DNA from: Acidimicrobiales bacterium
Lineage (GTDB): Bacteria; Actinomycetota; Acidimicrobiia; Acidimicrobiales; SHLQ01
Direction: 5' to 3'
NCBI GenBank assembly: GCA_004282895.1
Contig: SHLQ01000004.1
Coordinates: 1 to 50,547 of the forward strand
DNA length: 50,547 nucleotides
In this document: positions 1 through 9,044 of the stretch, in pieces
Layout of the letters: each line of letters starts with the position of its first letter
How positions within the stretch are numbered: the first letter of the stretch is position 1
Position numbers and translations under genes: made by a program
Notes under the pieces: generated by a model
Told to the model about the DNA's origin: nothing
Databases searched by the model: none
What the model saw: the letters and a program-made list of their open reading frames with translations, nothing else

Positions 1-400
1 CATTAGGTACAAGGTTGGGGTCAGGTTGGGGTCGGGCCTCATTAGGTACAAGGTTGGATATTCGAGTTCGTCGTTCGGACGAGCGTCACGGCAATCATTT
101 TGAACAGGATCGACTCGCAGCACCGTTCCGTGCAGGAGCGAGCGAATCAGAGCTTCGAGCTTCCGTGCCTACGCCCTTCGGCATTCGACTCGGTTTCCCA
201 GTGTCGACTGAGGAACCGGTCGGCGCCCATCCGATCCGTTGTGTCCGACGACCAACACATCGCCAATAACAGAACCTTGTACTAAATGAGGCCCGACCCC
301 AACCTTGTACCGACCTTGTACGGTCCAAACCTTGTACCTAATGAGGCTCGACCCCAACGCGCTTGGGCCACCCCAACGCGCTTGGGCCAAGTATCCGCTG
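1..400. repeat. Gene-free region with nested inverted repeats (possible MITE or REP-like element)
   Basis: I see no credible gene here; the short ORFs on the track run through repeats. The unit CATTAGGTACAAGGTTGG occurs at 1-18 and 40-57. The core GTACAAGGT occurs twice on the left (7-15, 46-54), and its reverse complement ACCTTGTAC occurs four times between 274 and 337. Bases 24-55 and 273-304 form a roughly 32-bp inverted repeat with about two mismatches, enclosing about 215 bp of non-repetitive DNA. The arrangement resembles a small non-autonomous element or a cluster of repetitive palindromes, but no transposase or target-site duplication is visible and the left side is cut by the window edge. 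The element type is inference. Confidence 0.6.
352..389 (-). terminator. Tandem 19-bp direct repeat, two hairpins downstream of accA
   Basis: The 19-bp unit CCCCAACGCGCTTGGGCCA is perfectly repeated at 352-370 and 371-389. Each copy contains CCCAA-cgcgc-TTGGG, a 5-bp stem with a 5-nt loop. On the minus strand these hairpins begin within about 20 nt of the accA stop codon, so they could act as a double terminator or 3' stabiliser. There is no T-tract, so an intrinsic terminator is not proven. They may instead belong to the flanking repeat element. Confidence 0.4.
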
Positions 401-2137
401 TTAGCCCTCGATCTTGGCGACGATGTCGCCGGCGCCGATGCTGTCGCCTACGGCGACGTTGATCTCGGTGATGGTGCCGGAGATGTCGGCGTCGATGTTG
501 TTTTCCATCTTCATTGCCTCGAGCACGACCAGCGGATCGCCGGCTTCGACGGCGTCGCCGACCTCGACGTGAATGCGGACGATTGTGCCCTGCATCGGTA
601 CGGCGACCACGCCGGTACCGGCACCTCCGCCGCTGCTGGAACTGGCGGCACGCCGGCGGGCTGGCCCGCTGCCACTCGCGGAGGGCACCCACATACGTAC
701 GTCGTAGCGTTTGCCGTTGACCTCGATCGGTAGCTCTTTGAGCTCGCGGCCTTCCTCGTCCTCGTCGGCCAGTGCTGCAACGGACACGACACCGGTGAGA
801 TCAAGACCGTTCTCCACCCAATTGGTGGAGTGGGTTACCGCGCCGAATTCCTCGCTGGTCAGAATCGCTCGGTCAGCGGGGATCGTGGTAGCGATCCCGT
901 CGACCACAAGCTCGTCAAGCGCACGAACGGCACGCCGAATTGCGGTTGGCCGATCGTGGCCCCAAACCACCAGCTTTCCGACGAGGTTGTCGTAGAACTG
1001 GCTGATCTCGTCGCCGCTCTCGTAGCCCGTGTCGAAGCGGGTACCGAATCCGTCTGGAGCTCGCAGGGTGGTGATTGGTCCTGGCGAGGGGAGGAATGCG
1101 CCCTCGGCAGGATCCTCGGCGTTGATCCGAATCTCGATCGCATGACCGGTTACCGAAATGTCGTCCTGGGTGAAGGACAACGCTTCACCGGAGGCGACTC
1201 GGAGCTGTTGCTCGACGAGGTCGATGCCGGTGACAAGTTCGGACACGGGATGTTCGACCTGCAGGCGGGTGTTCATCTCGAGGTAGTAGAACGCGCCGTC
1301 CTCGTACAGGAACTCCACGGTTCCGGCGTTGGTGTAGTTGCAACCGCGCGCAACATCGATCGCGGCGGAGGCCATGGCATCGAGAATCTCCGGTTCGATA
1401 CCGGGGGCCGGTGCTTCTTCGATCAGTTTCTGGTGACGGCGCTGGGCGGAGCAGTCTCTGGTGCCCAGCGACACGTGGTTCCCGTGGGTGTCGGAAAGAA
1501 CTTGTACCTCGACGTGGCGCGGGTTCGCCAGGTACCGCTCCATGTAGATCTCATCTCGGCCGAAGTAGGCGAGCGCCTCGCGTTGGGCCGATTCGATGGC
1601 GGCCTCAACGGCAGCGTCGTCAGCAACCACCTTCATGCCGCGTCCGCCGCCTCCGTAGGCGGCCTTGATGGCAATGGGATACCCATGGGATTCGCCGAAC
1701 GAGTGCACCTGCGCCGGGTCGGTGATGAGGTCGGTAGTGCCCGGCACGCCGCTGACGCCGACCTTCTCGGCCGCTTCTCGGGCAGAGATCTTGTCGCCCA
1801 TGACGTCGATCGCCTCGGGAGGTGGGCCGATGAATACCACACCCAAGGCATCGATGGCGCGTGCGAAGTCCGCGTTCTCCGAGAAGAAGCCATAACCCGG
1901 ATGGACGGCTTCCGCGCCCGACTCCGTGATGATCTCGAGCATTCGTTCCGTGTTCAGATAGCTGTCGGCCGCCGTCTCGCCCCCAAGTGCGTACGCCTCG
2001 TCCGCGAGGCGAACGTGCAGGGCATTTCGATCGAGCTCGCTGTAGACGGCAACGGTGCCGACGCCCAGCTCCCGACAGGCGCGAATCACCCGCACCGCGA
2101 TTTCGCCTCGATTGGCGATGAGAACCTTCCCAAACAT
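401..2137 (-). CDS. accA: Acetyl/propionyl-CoA carboxylase alpha subunit (biotin carboxylase + BCCP)
   Basis: Biotin-dependent acyl-CoA carboxylase alpha chain. The N-terminal biotin carboxylase part uses ATP and bicarbonate to carboxylate biotin; the C-terminal biotinyl domain carries the cofactor to a carboxyltransferase beta subunit, which is not in this window. Visible features are the N-terminal KVLIANRGEIAVR, a glycine-rich ATP-grasp loop (GGGGRGMK), EMNTRLQVEHP of the carboxylase active site, and EAMKMEN near the C-terminus with the biotinyl lysine at about residue 543 of 578. I start at the ATG giving MFGKVLIANRG because family members begin there; the longer ORF adds 30 residues of no recognisable character. 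It is divergent from birA, whose product biotinylates it. The mycobacterial counterpart is AccA3 (Rv3285). Confidence 0.93.
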   Translation of the reverse strand: MFGKVLIANRGEIAVRVIRACRELGVGTVAVYSELDRNALHVRLADEAYALGGETAADSYLNTERMLEIITESGAEAVHPGYGFFSENADFARAIDALGVVFIGPPPEAIDVMGDKISAREAAEKVGVSGVPGTTDLITDPAQVHSFGESHGYPIAIKAAYGGGGRGMKVVADDAAVEAAIESAQREALAYFGRDEIYMERYLANPRHVEVQVLSDTHGNHVSLGTRDCSAQRRHQKLIEEAPAPGIEPEILDAMASAAIDVARGCNYTNAGTVEFLYEDGAFYYLEMNTRLQVEHPVSELVTGIDLVEQQLRVASGEALSFTQDDISVTGHAIEIRINAEDPAEGAFLPSPGPITTLRAPDGFGTRFDTGYESGDEISQFYDNLVGKLVVWGHDRPTAIRRAVRALDELVVDGIATTIPADRAILTSEEFGAVTHSTNWVENGLDLTGVVSVAALADEDEEGRELKELPIEVNGKRYDVRMWVPSASGSGPARRRAASSSSGGGAGTGVVAVPMQGTIVRIHVEVGDAVEAGDPLVVLEAMKMENNIDADISGTITEINVAVGDSIGAGDIVAKIEG

Positions 2138-2213
2138 GCACCCATGTTGTAGCGCGTCCAGACGCACAGCAACGACTTTGCTCGTCGAGGATTCGGCGAC
2201 AACACTCGTCAGC

Positions 2214-2966
2214 GTGGACACGAGCACACTGCCGGCTGGACGGTTTCAGGTGGTCGAGTGGGTCGAGTCGACCGCGTCAACCAACGCGGATCTCGCAGAA
2301 GCGGTCCGATCGGGCCTGACCGATGCCCGCGTTCTTCTGACCGAGGAGCAGACAGCCGGTCGCGGCCGTCGCGACAGAACGTGGACGATGCCACCGGGGG
2401 GCGGGCTGCTCATGTCGATGTATGTGCCGTGGCCCGCCGATGACGCCGCCATCGTGGCGACCGCCCTCGGCGTGGCCGCGGTGGATGCAATCGGCGGACA
2501 TGGTGTGCCGGTTGCCCTGAAATGGCCCAACGATCTCCTCCTCCCTGATGGGCGCAAGGTCGCTGGCATGTTGGGGGAGCGCGTCGCCACCGATTCTCAC
2601 GTTGGTGTGGTCGTCGGAATGGGATTGAACGTCTCCTGGCCGACCATTGACGACGGATTCGAAGGCGCCGGCTGCCTGAACGACGCCAACCCCGAGCCGA
2701 TCGATCGCCCCGCTCTCGCACGAACGATCATCACCAACTTCGATGAGGAGCTTCGCCGGGTTGAGCACTACGGGTCCACGCCGGTGCTCGATCGTTACCG
2801 CGTCCGCTGCGCGACATTGGGGACAGAGGTACGCGTCCAGACCCCGTCCGGCGATATCACCGGTCGAGCGATCGACATCGACGAATCCGGGCGCCTCCGA
2901 CTGGAGACCACCGAGGAGGTGATGACCATCGACGTAGGCGATGTCGTGCACCTCCGCCCTCAGTAA
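2214..2966 (+). CDS. birA: Biotin--[acetyl-CoA-carboxylase] ligase
   Basis: Activates biotin as biotinyl-AMP and transfers it to the BCCP lysine, most obviously that of the divergent accA. Visible motifs are STNADL near the N-terminus, the biotin/ATP-binding segment QTAGRGRRDRTW, KWPNDLLL and KVAGMLGE, followed by a small C-terminal beta domain (about residues 200-250). There is no N-terminal helix-turn-helix, so this is a monofunctional enzyme and not a BirA-type repressor. Start choice is uncertain. The GTG at 2214 gives a typical 250-residue protein and leaves room for a divergent promoter; an in-frame ATG at 2136 would overlap the accA start codon and add 26 unconserved-looking residues. 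Confidence 0.88.
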   Translation: MDTSTLPAGRFQVVEWVESTASTNADLAEAVRSGLTDARVLLTEEQTAGRGRRDRTWTMPPGGGLLMSMYVPWPADDAAIVATALGVAAVDAIGGHGVPVALKWPNDLLLPDGRKVAGMLGERVATDSHVGVVVGMGLNVSWPTIDDGFEGAGCLNDANPEPIDRPALARTIITNFDEELRRVEHYGSTPVLDRYRVRCATLGTEVRVQTPSGDITGRAIDIDESGRLRLETTEEVMTIDVGDVVHLRPQ

Positions 2967-2983
2967 GTAGCGTTGTCCACGCC

Positions 2984-4576
2984 ATGACGGCCTCCACAAC
3001 TCCTCGACGCGCGCGCCGCACGTGGCCCCAGCGGCTGCTTATGGTGCTCGGTGTTGTGCTGGCATTCGCCTGCTTCGTCGCTGCCAAGGGCCTGTGGGAA
3101 GCACGAACGGTCCTTGCGGATTTGCCGCGGATCCGGGTGGCATCCGACGTGCTTGCGCAGGCCGGTAATCCCGGTGACCCCGTGAACTTCCTTCTCATCG
3201 GCGTTGATAGCTCCGAGGGCCTCGATGACGACGATCCCGTGCGAGCGGGACGCGACATCGTGTCCGAAGCGAACGGACGGTTCTTGTCGGACACGATTCT
3301 TATGGTCCGTCTCGACCCAGCGACGGGCGCGGCGTCGGTTATGTCCATCCCCCGAGACCTGTATGTGCAGGTGCCGGGGAGTACCGAGTACAAGATCAAC
3401 TCGACGCTTCTGATCGGGGGAGTGGAGAAGCTCATCGAGACGATCGACGCCAACCTGGAGGTTCCGGTCAACCACTTCGTCATGGTGGACTTTGCCGGGT
3501 TTTCGAGCCTGGTGGAGCTGGTTGACGGTGTGCCGGTCTACTTCCCGTTCCCGACCCGGGATGTCGGCTCCGGGCTGAACATCCCCGACCCCGGGTGTTG
3601 GGTGCTCGATGGCACAAATTCGCTTGCGTACGTACGGGCGCGGTCGCTCGAGGAGAACATCGAGGGTGAGTGGACTCCTCTCGCGGGGCCGGCCCCCGAC
3701 CTTGCTCGTATCGCTCGCCAACAGGAGTTCATGGTCCTGGCGTTGGAACAGGCGTTGCAGTTGGGTGCGTCCGACGCAGGTCGGATTCGAGAGTTTGTCC
3801 AGGTCGGCGCAGAGGCGGTTGTGCTGGACGATCGGCTGACACCTGGCCAACTCCTCGATCTTGCTGAGTCGTTTCGCTCGTTTGACACCGACACACTGTC
3901 GACGGAGACCCTGCCGGTGCGACCATTGTTCAACGACGAGGGTCGTTACCTCGGAGAAACGCTTCAGGTGGAAGCGGCCGAGGATCTTCTACGGGTCTTC
4001 CAAGGCCGCGCCGACGGTGTCCGGCCGGCGGAGGTGCAGGTTGTTGTCGGCGGCGTGTCGACGACGGGCACCGAACGCGCGGTCGATCAGCTGGTTGAAC
4101 GAGGGTTTGACGCCTCCATGGCGGAAACTGCTCTCGACCGGTCGGCGACCACGATCCGATTCAGTGCCGATCGGCTGGCGGATGCGGTGCTGCTGGCCCG
4201 ATACCTGGAATTGTCGCCGGCGTTTGAGGCTCAGGCGGAGGAAGACTCGATAGCGCTCATCATCGGCCCGGACTTCGGGGGAGTACGACCGCTCCCACGG
4301 CCCGAGAGTGAAGTGATCGAACGGGCCACCGACGCGGCCTCGCTGGCCCGCGAACTTGTCTCCGCGACGACCACCCTGGCGCCAGCCACAACCGACCCGG
4401 GCGGCTCCGACGATGGTACGACCGCACCGGCGACGACAGATTCCGCCACGACGACAACGGCGGACTCGTCGACGTCGACTGTGTCGGATGACCTACCGAC
4501 CGAAACGCCTGAAAACACTACGATTGTTCGGGGGCGACCGCCCCAAGGCGTGACCTGCTTCCCACTCGAGCAGTGA
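2984..4576 (+). CDS. LytR-CpsA-Psr (LCP) family cell-wall glycan ligase
   Basis: Membrane-anchored LCP phosphotransferase, a family that attaches undecaprenyl-pyrophosphate-linked glycopolymers to peptidoglycan. It has an Arg-rich cytosolic N-terminus, one membrane helix (about residues 17-37), an LCP domain (about 65-260) with FLLIGVDS, SDTILMVRLDP, SIPRDLYV and KINSTLLIGG, and a LytR_C-like domain (about 345-430). A Thr/Ser/Pro-rich tail follows. It sits 17 bp after birA and directly before nucleotide-sugar and glycosyltransferase genes, so it probably ligates the polymer made by this cluster. The nearest mycobacterial positional equivalent is Rv3267. The family assignment is firm; the transferred glycan is unknown. 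Confidence 0.9.
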   Translation: MTASTTPRRARRTWPQRLLMVLGVVLAFACFVAAKGLWEARTVLADLPRIRVASDVLAQAGNPGDPVNFLLIGVDSSEGLDDDDPVRAGRDIVSEANGRFLSDTILMVRLDPATGAASVMSIPRDLYVQVPGSTEYKINSTLLIGGVEKLIETIDANLEVPVNHFVMVDFAGFSSLVELVDGVPVYFPFPTRDVGSGLNIPDPGCWVLDGTNSLAYVRARSLEENIEGEWTPLAGPAPDLARIARQQEFMVLALEQALQLGASDAGRIREFVQVGAEAVVLDDRLTPGQLLDLAESFRSFDTDTLSTETLPVRPLFNDEGRYLGETLQVEAAEDLLRVFQGRADGVRPAEVQVVVGGVSTTGTERAVDQLVERGFDASMAETALDRSATTIRFSADRLADAVLLARYLELSPAFEAQAEEDSIALIIGPDFGGVRPLPRPESEVIERATDAASLARELVSATTTLAPATTDPGGSDDGTTAPATTDSATTTTADSSTSTVSDDLPTETPENTTIVRGRPPQGVTCFPLEQ

Positions 4577-4600
4577 AGTGATTGCAAGGAGATACCCCAC

Positions 4601-5899
4601 ATGGCAGTAGTCGACATTCCCTCGACGTCCAGAATCGCGGTTGTAGGCACCGGATATGTGGGTTTGACAACCGGCGCGTGTTTCGCCGAGCTCGGTCATG
4701 ACGTGCTCTGTGCGGACATCGTCGAAGAGAAGGTGACCAGCCTCAAGGCCGGAAAGATCCCGATCCACGAAGACGGTCTCGAGTCCATCGTGCAGGAGAA
4801 CATGAAGGCGGGACGACTCGACTTCGTCCTTGGTGCGGCCAACGCCGTCAAGGGACGTGAATTTGTCTACCTCTGTGTACCGACACCACAGGGCGACGAT
4901 GGCCGAGCCGACCTCTCCTATGTCGAGGCGGCCGCACGCGAGATCGCACCGCACCTCGATCGGGGTGCCATCGTGGTCAACAAGTCGACCGTGCCTGTTG
5001 GCTCGACACTGCTGGTCGAACGAGCCCTCGAGCGCCCGGATGTTTCCGTGGTATCGAATCCGGAGTTTCTCCGCGAGGGATCCGCAGTGAACGACTTCCT
5101 GAATCCGGATCGGGTGGTCATCGGCTCCGACGATCGCAACGCCGCCTCGAAGGTGGCCGCGTTGTACCTCGGAGTCCGCGCACCGATTCTCATCACCGAT
5201 CCTGCCTCAGCCGAGACAACCAAGTACGCGTCCAACGCGTTTCTGGCCACGAAGATCAGCTTTGCCAACGCGGTGGCCGCGGTCTGTGAGGCGGTCGGCG
5301 CTGATGTGGCGGACGTGTTGATGGGTATCGGATACGACAGCCGTATCGGCCATCACTTCCTCAAGCCGGGGCCTGGTTGGGGCGGTTCGTGTTTCCCGAA
5401 AGACACCAAGGCCATGATCGGTATCGCCGAGGACGGAGGGTACGACTTCGCGTTTCTCAAGGGTGTGATCGAGGTCAACGACCAGCAGTTCGTGCGGGTC
5501 GTCGACAAGGTCCGGAAGGCCTGCGGGGGCGACTTGGCAGGCAAAAAGGTGGGTGTGCTCGGCCTGACGTTCAAGGCCGGAACCGACGATCTTCGGGATT
5601 CGCCCGCCATCGAGATCTGTAAGCGGTTGGTTGCCGCCGGCGCCGTGATCACGGCCCATGACCCCGTCGCGACGGAGTCACACGTCGAGGGGGTTACAAC
5701 CGTCGATGATCCGTATGACGCCTGCCAGGACGCACAGGTGGTCGCGATTCTCACCGAATGGGATGACTTCAAGTTCTTGGACCTCGATCAACTGGGCGAA
5801 CGAATGGCCGCCAAGAACATCGTCGACGCTCGCAACCTGCTCGAACGTGGCGCCGTCCGCCGTCGAGGATTCAACTACCAGGGCATCGGCCGTCGCTGA
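4601..5899 (+). CDS. ugd: UDP-glucose 6-dehydrogenase
   Basis: Oxidises UDP-glucose twice with NAD+ to UDP-glucuronate. The N-terminal Rossmann motif GTGYVGL, the substrate-binding segment [10 protein letters not shown] and the catalytic-cysteine motif GGSCFPKD (Cys264) are all present. The 432-residue length is normal. A good ribosome-binding site (AAGGAG) precedes the ATG. Its stop codon overlaps the next start by one base (TGATG), so it is translationally coupled to the UXS-like gene; together they should convert UDP-glucose to a UDP-pentose donor for the downstream glycosyltransferases. Confidence 0.94.
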   Translation: MAVVDIPSTSRIAVVGTGYVGLTTGACFAELGHDVLCADIVEEKVTSLKAGKIPIHEDGLESIVQENMKAGRLDFVLGAANAVKGREFVYLCVPTPQGDDGRADLSYVEAAAREIAPHLDRGAIVVNKSTVPVGSTLLVERALERPDVSVVSNPEFLREGSAVNDFLNPDRVVIGSDDRNAASKVAALYLGVRAPILITDPASAETTKYASNAFLATKISFANAVAAVCEAVGADVADVLMGIGYDSRIGHHFLKPGPGWGGSCFPKDTKAMIGIAEDGGYDFAFLKGVIEVNDQQFVRVVDKVRKACGGDLAGKKVGVLGLTFKAGTDDLRDSPAIEICKRLVAAGAVITAHDPVATESHVEGVTTVDDPYDACQDAQVVAILTEWDDFKFLDLDQLGERMAAKNIVDARNLLERGAVRRRGFNYQGIGRR

Positions 5900-6840
5900 T
5901 GCCCCGCGTCGTCGTCACCGGCGGAGCCGGTTTCCTTGGTTCACACCTCGCTGATGCACTTCTCGCCCGAGGTGATGAGGTCGTCGCCATCGACAACCTC
6001 GTCACGGGTGACACCGCAAACATCGAACACCTGATTCAGCACGACGGCTTCTCGTTCGTTCGTGCGGATGTCTCGAACTACATGTGGGTCCCGGGGGATG
6101 TGGACGTGGTTATGCACTTCGCATCACCGGCGTCTCCGGTCGACTATCTCGAAATGCCCATCCAGACGTTGAAGGTCGGGTCACTGGGAACCCACAACAG
6201 CCTCGGATTGGCCAAGGCCAAAGGGGCGACGTTCTTCATGGCGTCGACCTCCGAGGTGTACGGCGACCCGCTCGTCCACCCACAAACCGAGGAGTACTGG
6301 GGCAACGTGAACCCGGTTGGGCCTCGCGGGGTGTACGACGAGGCCAAGCGGTTCTCGGAAGCGATGACAATGGCCTATCACCGCCATCACGGACTCGACA
6401 CCCGCATCGTTCGTATCTTCAACACGTATGGTCCGCGTATGCGCCCCAACGACGGTCGCGTGGTCTCGAACTTCATCATCCAGGCGTTGTCGGGCGAGCC
6501 GATCACGATCTACGGAGACGGGTCGCAGACGCGGAGTTTCACCTTCGTCGACGATGAGATCCGAGGATTCCTTGCGTTGCTCGACTCCGATGTGACCTCG
6601 CCCACGAACATTGGCAATCCCAACGAGTTCACGATTTCGGAGCTCGCGGAGCTTGTGGTGGAGCTCACCGCCAGTACGAGCGAGATCACCTATCACGATC
6701 TGCCGGTCGATGATCCCACCCAACGAAAGCCCGATATCTCCAAGGCCAAGGAGCTTCTCGGATGGGAGCCGACCATTCAGCTGCGGGAAGGGCTGGAGCG
6801 GACGATCACGTACTTCGCCGGGGTGCTCGAGCGCCGCTAA
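5899..6840 (+). CDS. UDP-glucuronate decarboxylase (UDP-xylose synthase)-like SDR epimerase
   Basis: Extended short-chain dehydrogenase. [11 protein letters not shown] binds NAD, and YDEAK supplies the catalytic Tyr146 and Lys150. The stretches [14 protein letters not shown] and [19 protein letters not shown] are the signature of UDP-xylose synthases, and RSFTFVDD follows as in that group. The expected reaction is NAD-dependent decarboxylation of UDP-glucuronate to UDP-xylose. The gene overlaps the end of ugd by one base, which fits sequential steps. A dTDP-glucose 4,6-dehydratase-like activity is the main alternative, but the motif set and the ugd pairing favour UXS. Confidence 0.87.
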   Translation: MPRVVVTGGAGFLGSHLADALLARGDEVVAIDNLVTGDTANIEHLIQHDGFSFVRADVSNYMWVPGDVDVVMHFASPASPVDYLEMPIQTLKVGSLGTHNSLGLAKAKGATFFMASTSEVYGDPLVHPQTEEYWGNVNPVGPRGVYDEAKRFSEAMTMAYHRHHGLDTRIVRIFNTYGPRMRPNDGRVVSNFIIQALSGEPITIYGDGSQTRSFTFVDDEIRGFLALLDSDVTSPTNIGNPNEFTISELAELVVELTASTSEITYHDLPVDDPTQRKPDISKAKELLGWEPTIQLREGLERTITYFAGVLERR

Positions 6841-6849
6841 CGTCTGCGT

Positions 6850-7923
6850 GTGGTCCGGGTCGCGCTCACCGTTGAACAAAACTGGTTTGCCGTTCCCGGA
6901 GGGACCGCCCGATCGACCAATCGTCTGATCCGGGCCCTGGCGGAGCACCATCCGAACGAAGTGCAGCTCCGTGGGTTTCACGGGTTCCACCGGCGTTCGC
7001 CGACGCTTCCGGTCCCGTCCGAGTTGTCGACCACCTCGATTCCGGTTCCGGGACGGCTGCTTGTGCAGCTGTGGGGGCGAAAGGGGTGGCCGGCGGTGGA
7101 CCGATGGGTGCCAGACGCTGACCTCGTCCATTCACCGGCGTATGTGCTGCCGTCGACCGTACGGCCTACGGTCGTCACCTTGCACGACCTGGCGTTCGTC
7201 CGACATCCCGAGTGGTTCACCGCCCATGGGGTGCGCTTCTTCAACCGTTTGCTCGATCGCGTGCGTCACGGGGACCAGCAGGTGATCGTGCCGTCTGCGG
7301 AGACCGCAGCGGATTGTGTCGCGGCCGGTATCAGCGAGGCTCGCCTTCACGTGATTCCGTGGGGTGTGAATCCCACGACCGTCGACACCGACCGCGCCCG
7401 GAGTTTCGCGGCCGAGCTGGGTGCGACCGCTCCGTTCGTCTTGTTCGTCGGCACGCTCGAACCACGAAAGAACCTGACCGCACTGGCCGACGCCATGGCC
7501 CTCGTGCCCGATACCCCGCTGGTCGTTGTTGGCCCGAAGGGCTGGGGTGACGTCGAGGTCGAGGGAGCGCTGCTCCTTGGGGAACGGTCTGCAGAGGAGG
7601 TCGCGATGCTCATGGCGGCCGCACGCGTCGTCGCCTATCCGAGCACTCTGGAAGGGTTTGGCCTTCCGGTGTTGGAAGCCATGGCCCAGGGCACGCCGGT
7701 GGTGGTCCACGCGGGTTCAACCCCTGCGGCGGTGGCCGGGCCCGGCGGTGTGGAAGTGGACACGGGCGATGCAGGCCAGTTCGCCGAAGCCATTCGAACG
7801 CTCGTCGACGACCCCAGCTTCCATGCGGATCGAAGTGCGGCGGCGCGGGAACGGGCGACGGAGTTCACCTGGGAGAACACCGCAGCGCTGACCATCGCCG
7901 TGTACCGGGAGGCCGCGCAATGA
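6850..7923 (+). CDS. GT4-family glycosyltransferase
   Basis: Retaining GT-B glycosyltransferase of 357 residues. The N-terminal half contains a glycine-rich loop (VPGGTARST) and TLHDLAFVRHPEW. The C-terminal donor-binding half has LFVGTLEPRKNL and the EX7E motif EGFGLPVLE. The start is GTG, nine bases after the UXS-like gene, and the gene ends with an ATGA overlap into the next glycosyltransferase. It probably adds a sugar, possibly xylose or mannose, to a lipid-linked intermediate on the cytosolic side. Donor and acceptor cannot be read from sequence. Confidence 0.87.
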   Translation: MVRVALTVEQNWFAVPGGTARSTNRLIRALAEHHPNEVQLRGFHGFHRRSPTLPVPSELSTTSIPVPGRLLVQLWGRKGWPAVDRWVPDADLVHSPAYVLPSTVRPTVVTLHDLAFVRHPEWFTAHGVRFFNRLLDRVRHGDQQVIVPSAETAADCVAAGISEARLHVIPWGVNPTTVDTDRARSFAAELGATAPFVLFVGTLEPRKNLTALADAMALVPDTPLVVVGPKGWGDVEVEGALLLGERSAEEVAMLMAAARVVAYPSTLEGFGLPVLEAMAQGTPVVVHAGSTPAAVAGPGGVEVDTGDAGQFAEAIRTLVDDPSFHADRSAAARERATEFTWENTAALTIAVYREAAQ

Positions 7924-9035
7924 CCGACCCGTTGCGCGTTGGCATGAACGTACTGTGGCTCCGGCCCGGCATCGTCGGAGGCACCGAGAGCTACGCGACG
8001 CGACTCATCACGGCGCTCGCGGACCGTCCCGAGGTCCTCATGCACACATTCGCGCTTCCCGAAGCGGCGTCGCTGCATCGTGGTGCGCTGGCCATGACGA
8101 ACGTGCATCAGGCACCGGATCTCCCTGATCATCCGTCCGCGCGGATTGCCGCGGAGCGGACCTGGCTCATCCGCGAGCTTCGGGCGTTGGACGCGGACGT
8201 AGTCCATCACCTGGGTGGAACCGTCCCGGTTGGATCACCGGGCCCACTGGTCTGCACCATCCACGATCTGCAGCCGTTGGATGATCCGGGCAACTTCTCG
8301 GCAATCAAGCGTCGCTGGCTCGGCCGAGCATTGCCGGCTGCGGTGCGGCGTTCGACGATCGTTGCCGCCCCGAGCCAGTGGGTGGCCGATCAGATCAGCG
8401 AACGATTGGATATCGACCCGGCTCACGTGGTGACGGTCTCTGCCTACGCCGATGGATCCGACGATCCCACGGAGACCCAGCCGGACCGGGAGCATCCCTT
8501 TGTTTTGTTCCCCGCAATGACGCTCGCACACAAGAACCATCGGTTCCTGTTCGACGCGTTCGCACGCGCCGTGCAGAAACGCCCTGACCTTCGTCTCGTC
8601 TGTGTGGGAGCAACCGGGCGCGATGATCACGACATCCGTCACTACGCAGCAGACGCGTCATCTCGTATTGAAATGCGCGGTCACGTGTCGCGGGCCGAGT
8701 TCGACGACCTCCTTCATCACGCCGAAGCACTGGTCTTCCCTTCCTTGTACGAAGGGTTTGGGCTTCCCGTGGTTGAGGCACAGATCGCGGGAGTACCCGT
8801 GATCGCCTCGAATCGAACGGCGCTGCCAGAAGTGGCAGGTACTGGCGCGGTGCTGCTTGATCCGACCGATGTTGACGTGTGGGCGGACGCCATGGCGGCA
8901 CCCCTGCCGGCCTCCACCCGTGACGAGCTGGTCGCCCAAGGTCGTGTCAACGCCCAGCGATACTCGGCGGCAGAGATGGCGACATCCCAGCTTCGGGCCT
9001 ACCGGCTCGCCCAGTCGACTTCGCCTGCACCCTAG
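7920..9035 (+). CDS. GT4-family glycosyltransferase
   Basis: Second GT-B enzyme, 371 residues, overlapping the previous gene by four bases (ATGA). It shows PGIVGGTESYATRL at the N-terminal acceptor side, CTIHDLQPLDDP in mid-protein, FPAMTLAHKNH, and the EX7E donor motif EGFGLPVVE near residue 280. It resembles mannosyl- and rhamnosyltransferases of O-antigen and capsule clusters. It is similar in layout to the preceding enzyme, so the pair may add consecutive residues. The sugar specificity is unknown. Confidence 0.87.
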   Translation: MTDPLRVGMNVLWLRPGIVGGTESYATRLITALADRPEVLMHTFALPEAASLHRGALAMTNVHQAPDLPDHPSARIAAERTWLIRELRALDADVVHHLGGTVPVGSPGPLVCTIHDLQPLDDPGNFSAIKRRWLGRALPAAVRRSTIVAAPSQWVADQISERLDIDPAHVVTVSAYADGSDDPTETQPDREHPFVLFPAMTLAHKNHRFLFDAFARAVQKRPDLRLVCVGATGRDDHDIRHYAADASSRIEMRGHVSRAEFDDLLHHAEALVFPSLYEGFGLPVVEAQIAGVPVIASNRTALPEVAGTGAVLLDPTDVDVWADAMAAPLPASTRDELVAQGRVNAQRYSAAEMATSQLRAYRLAQSTSPAP

Positions 9036-9044
9036 GATCGCGCC

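Noticed and set aside
15-269. 84-codon ORF in the repeat region
   Set aside because: It begins inside the inverted repeat and has no conserved-looking features or ribosome-binding site.
830-2152. 440-codon plus-strand ORF antisense to accA
   Set aside because: Its protein has no recognisable motif and lies wholly opposite a clear biotin carboxylase; a GC-rich shadow frame.
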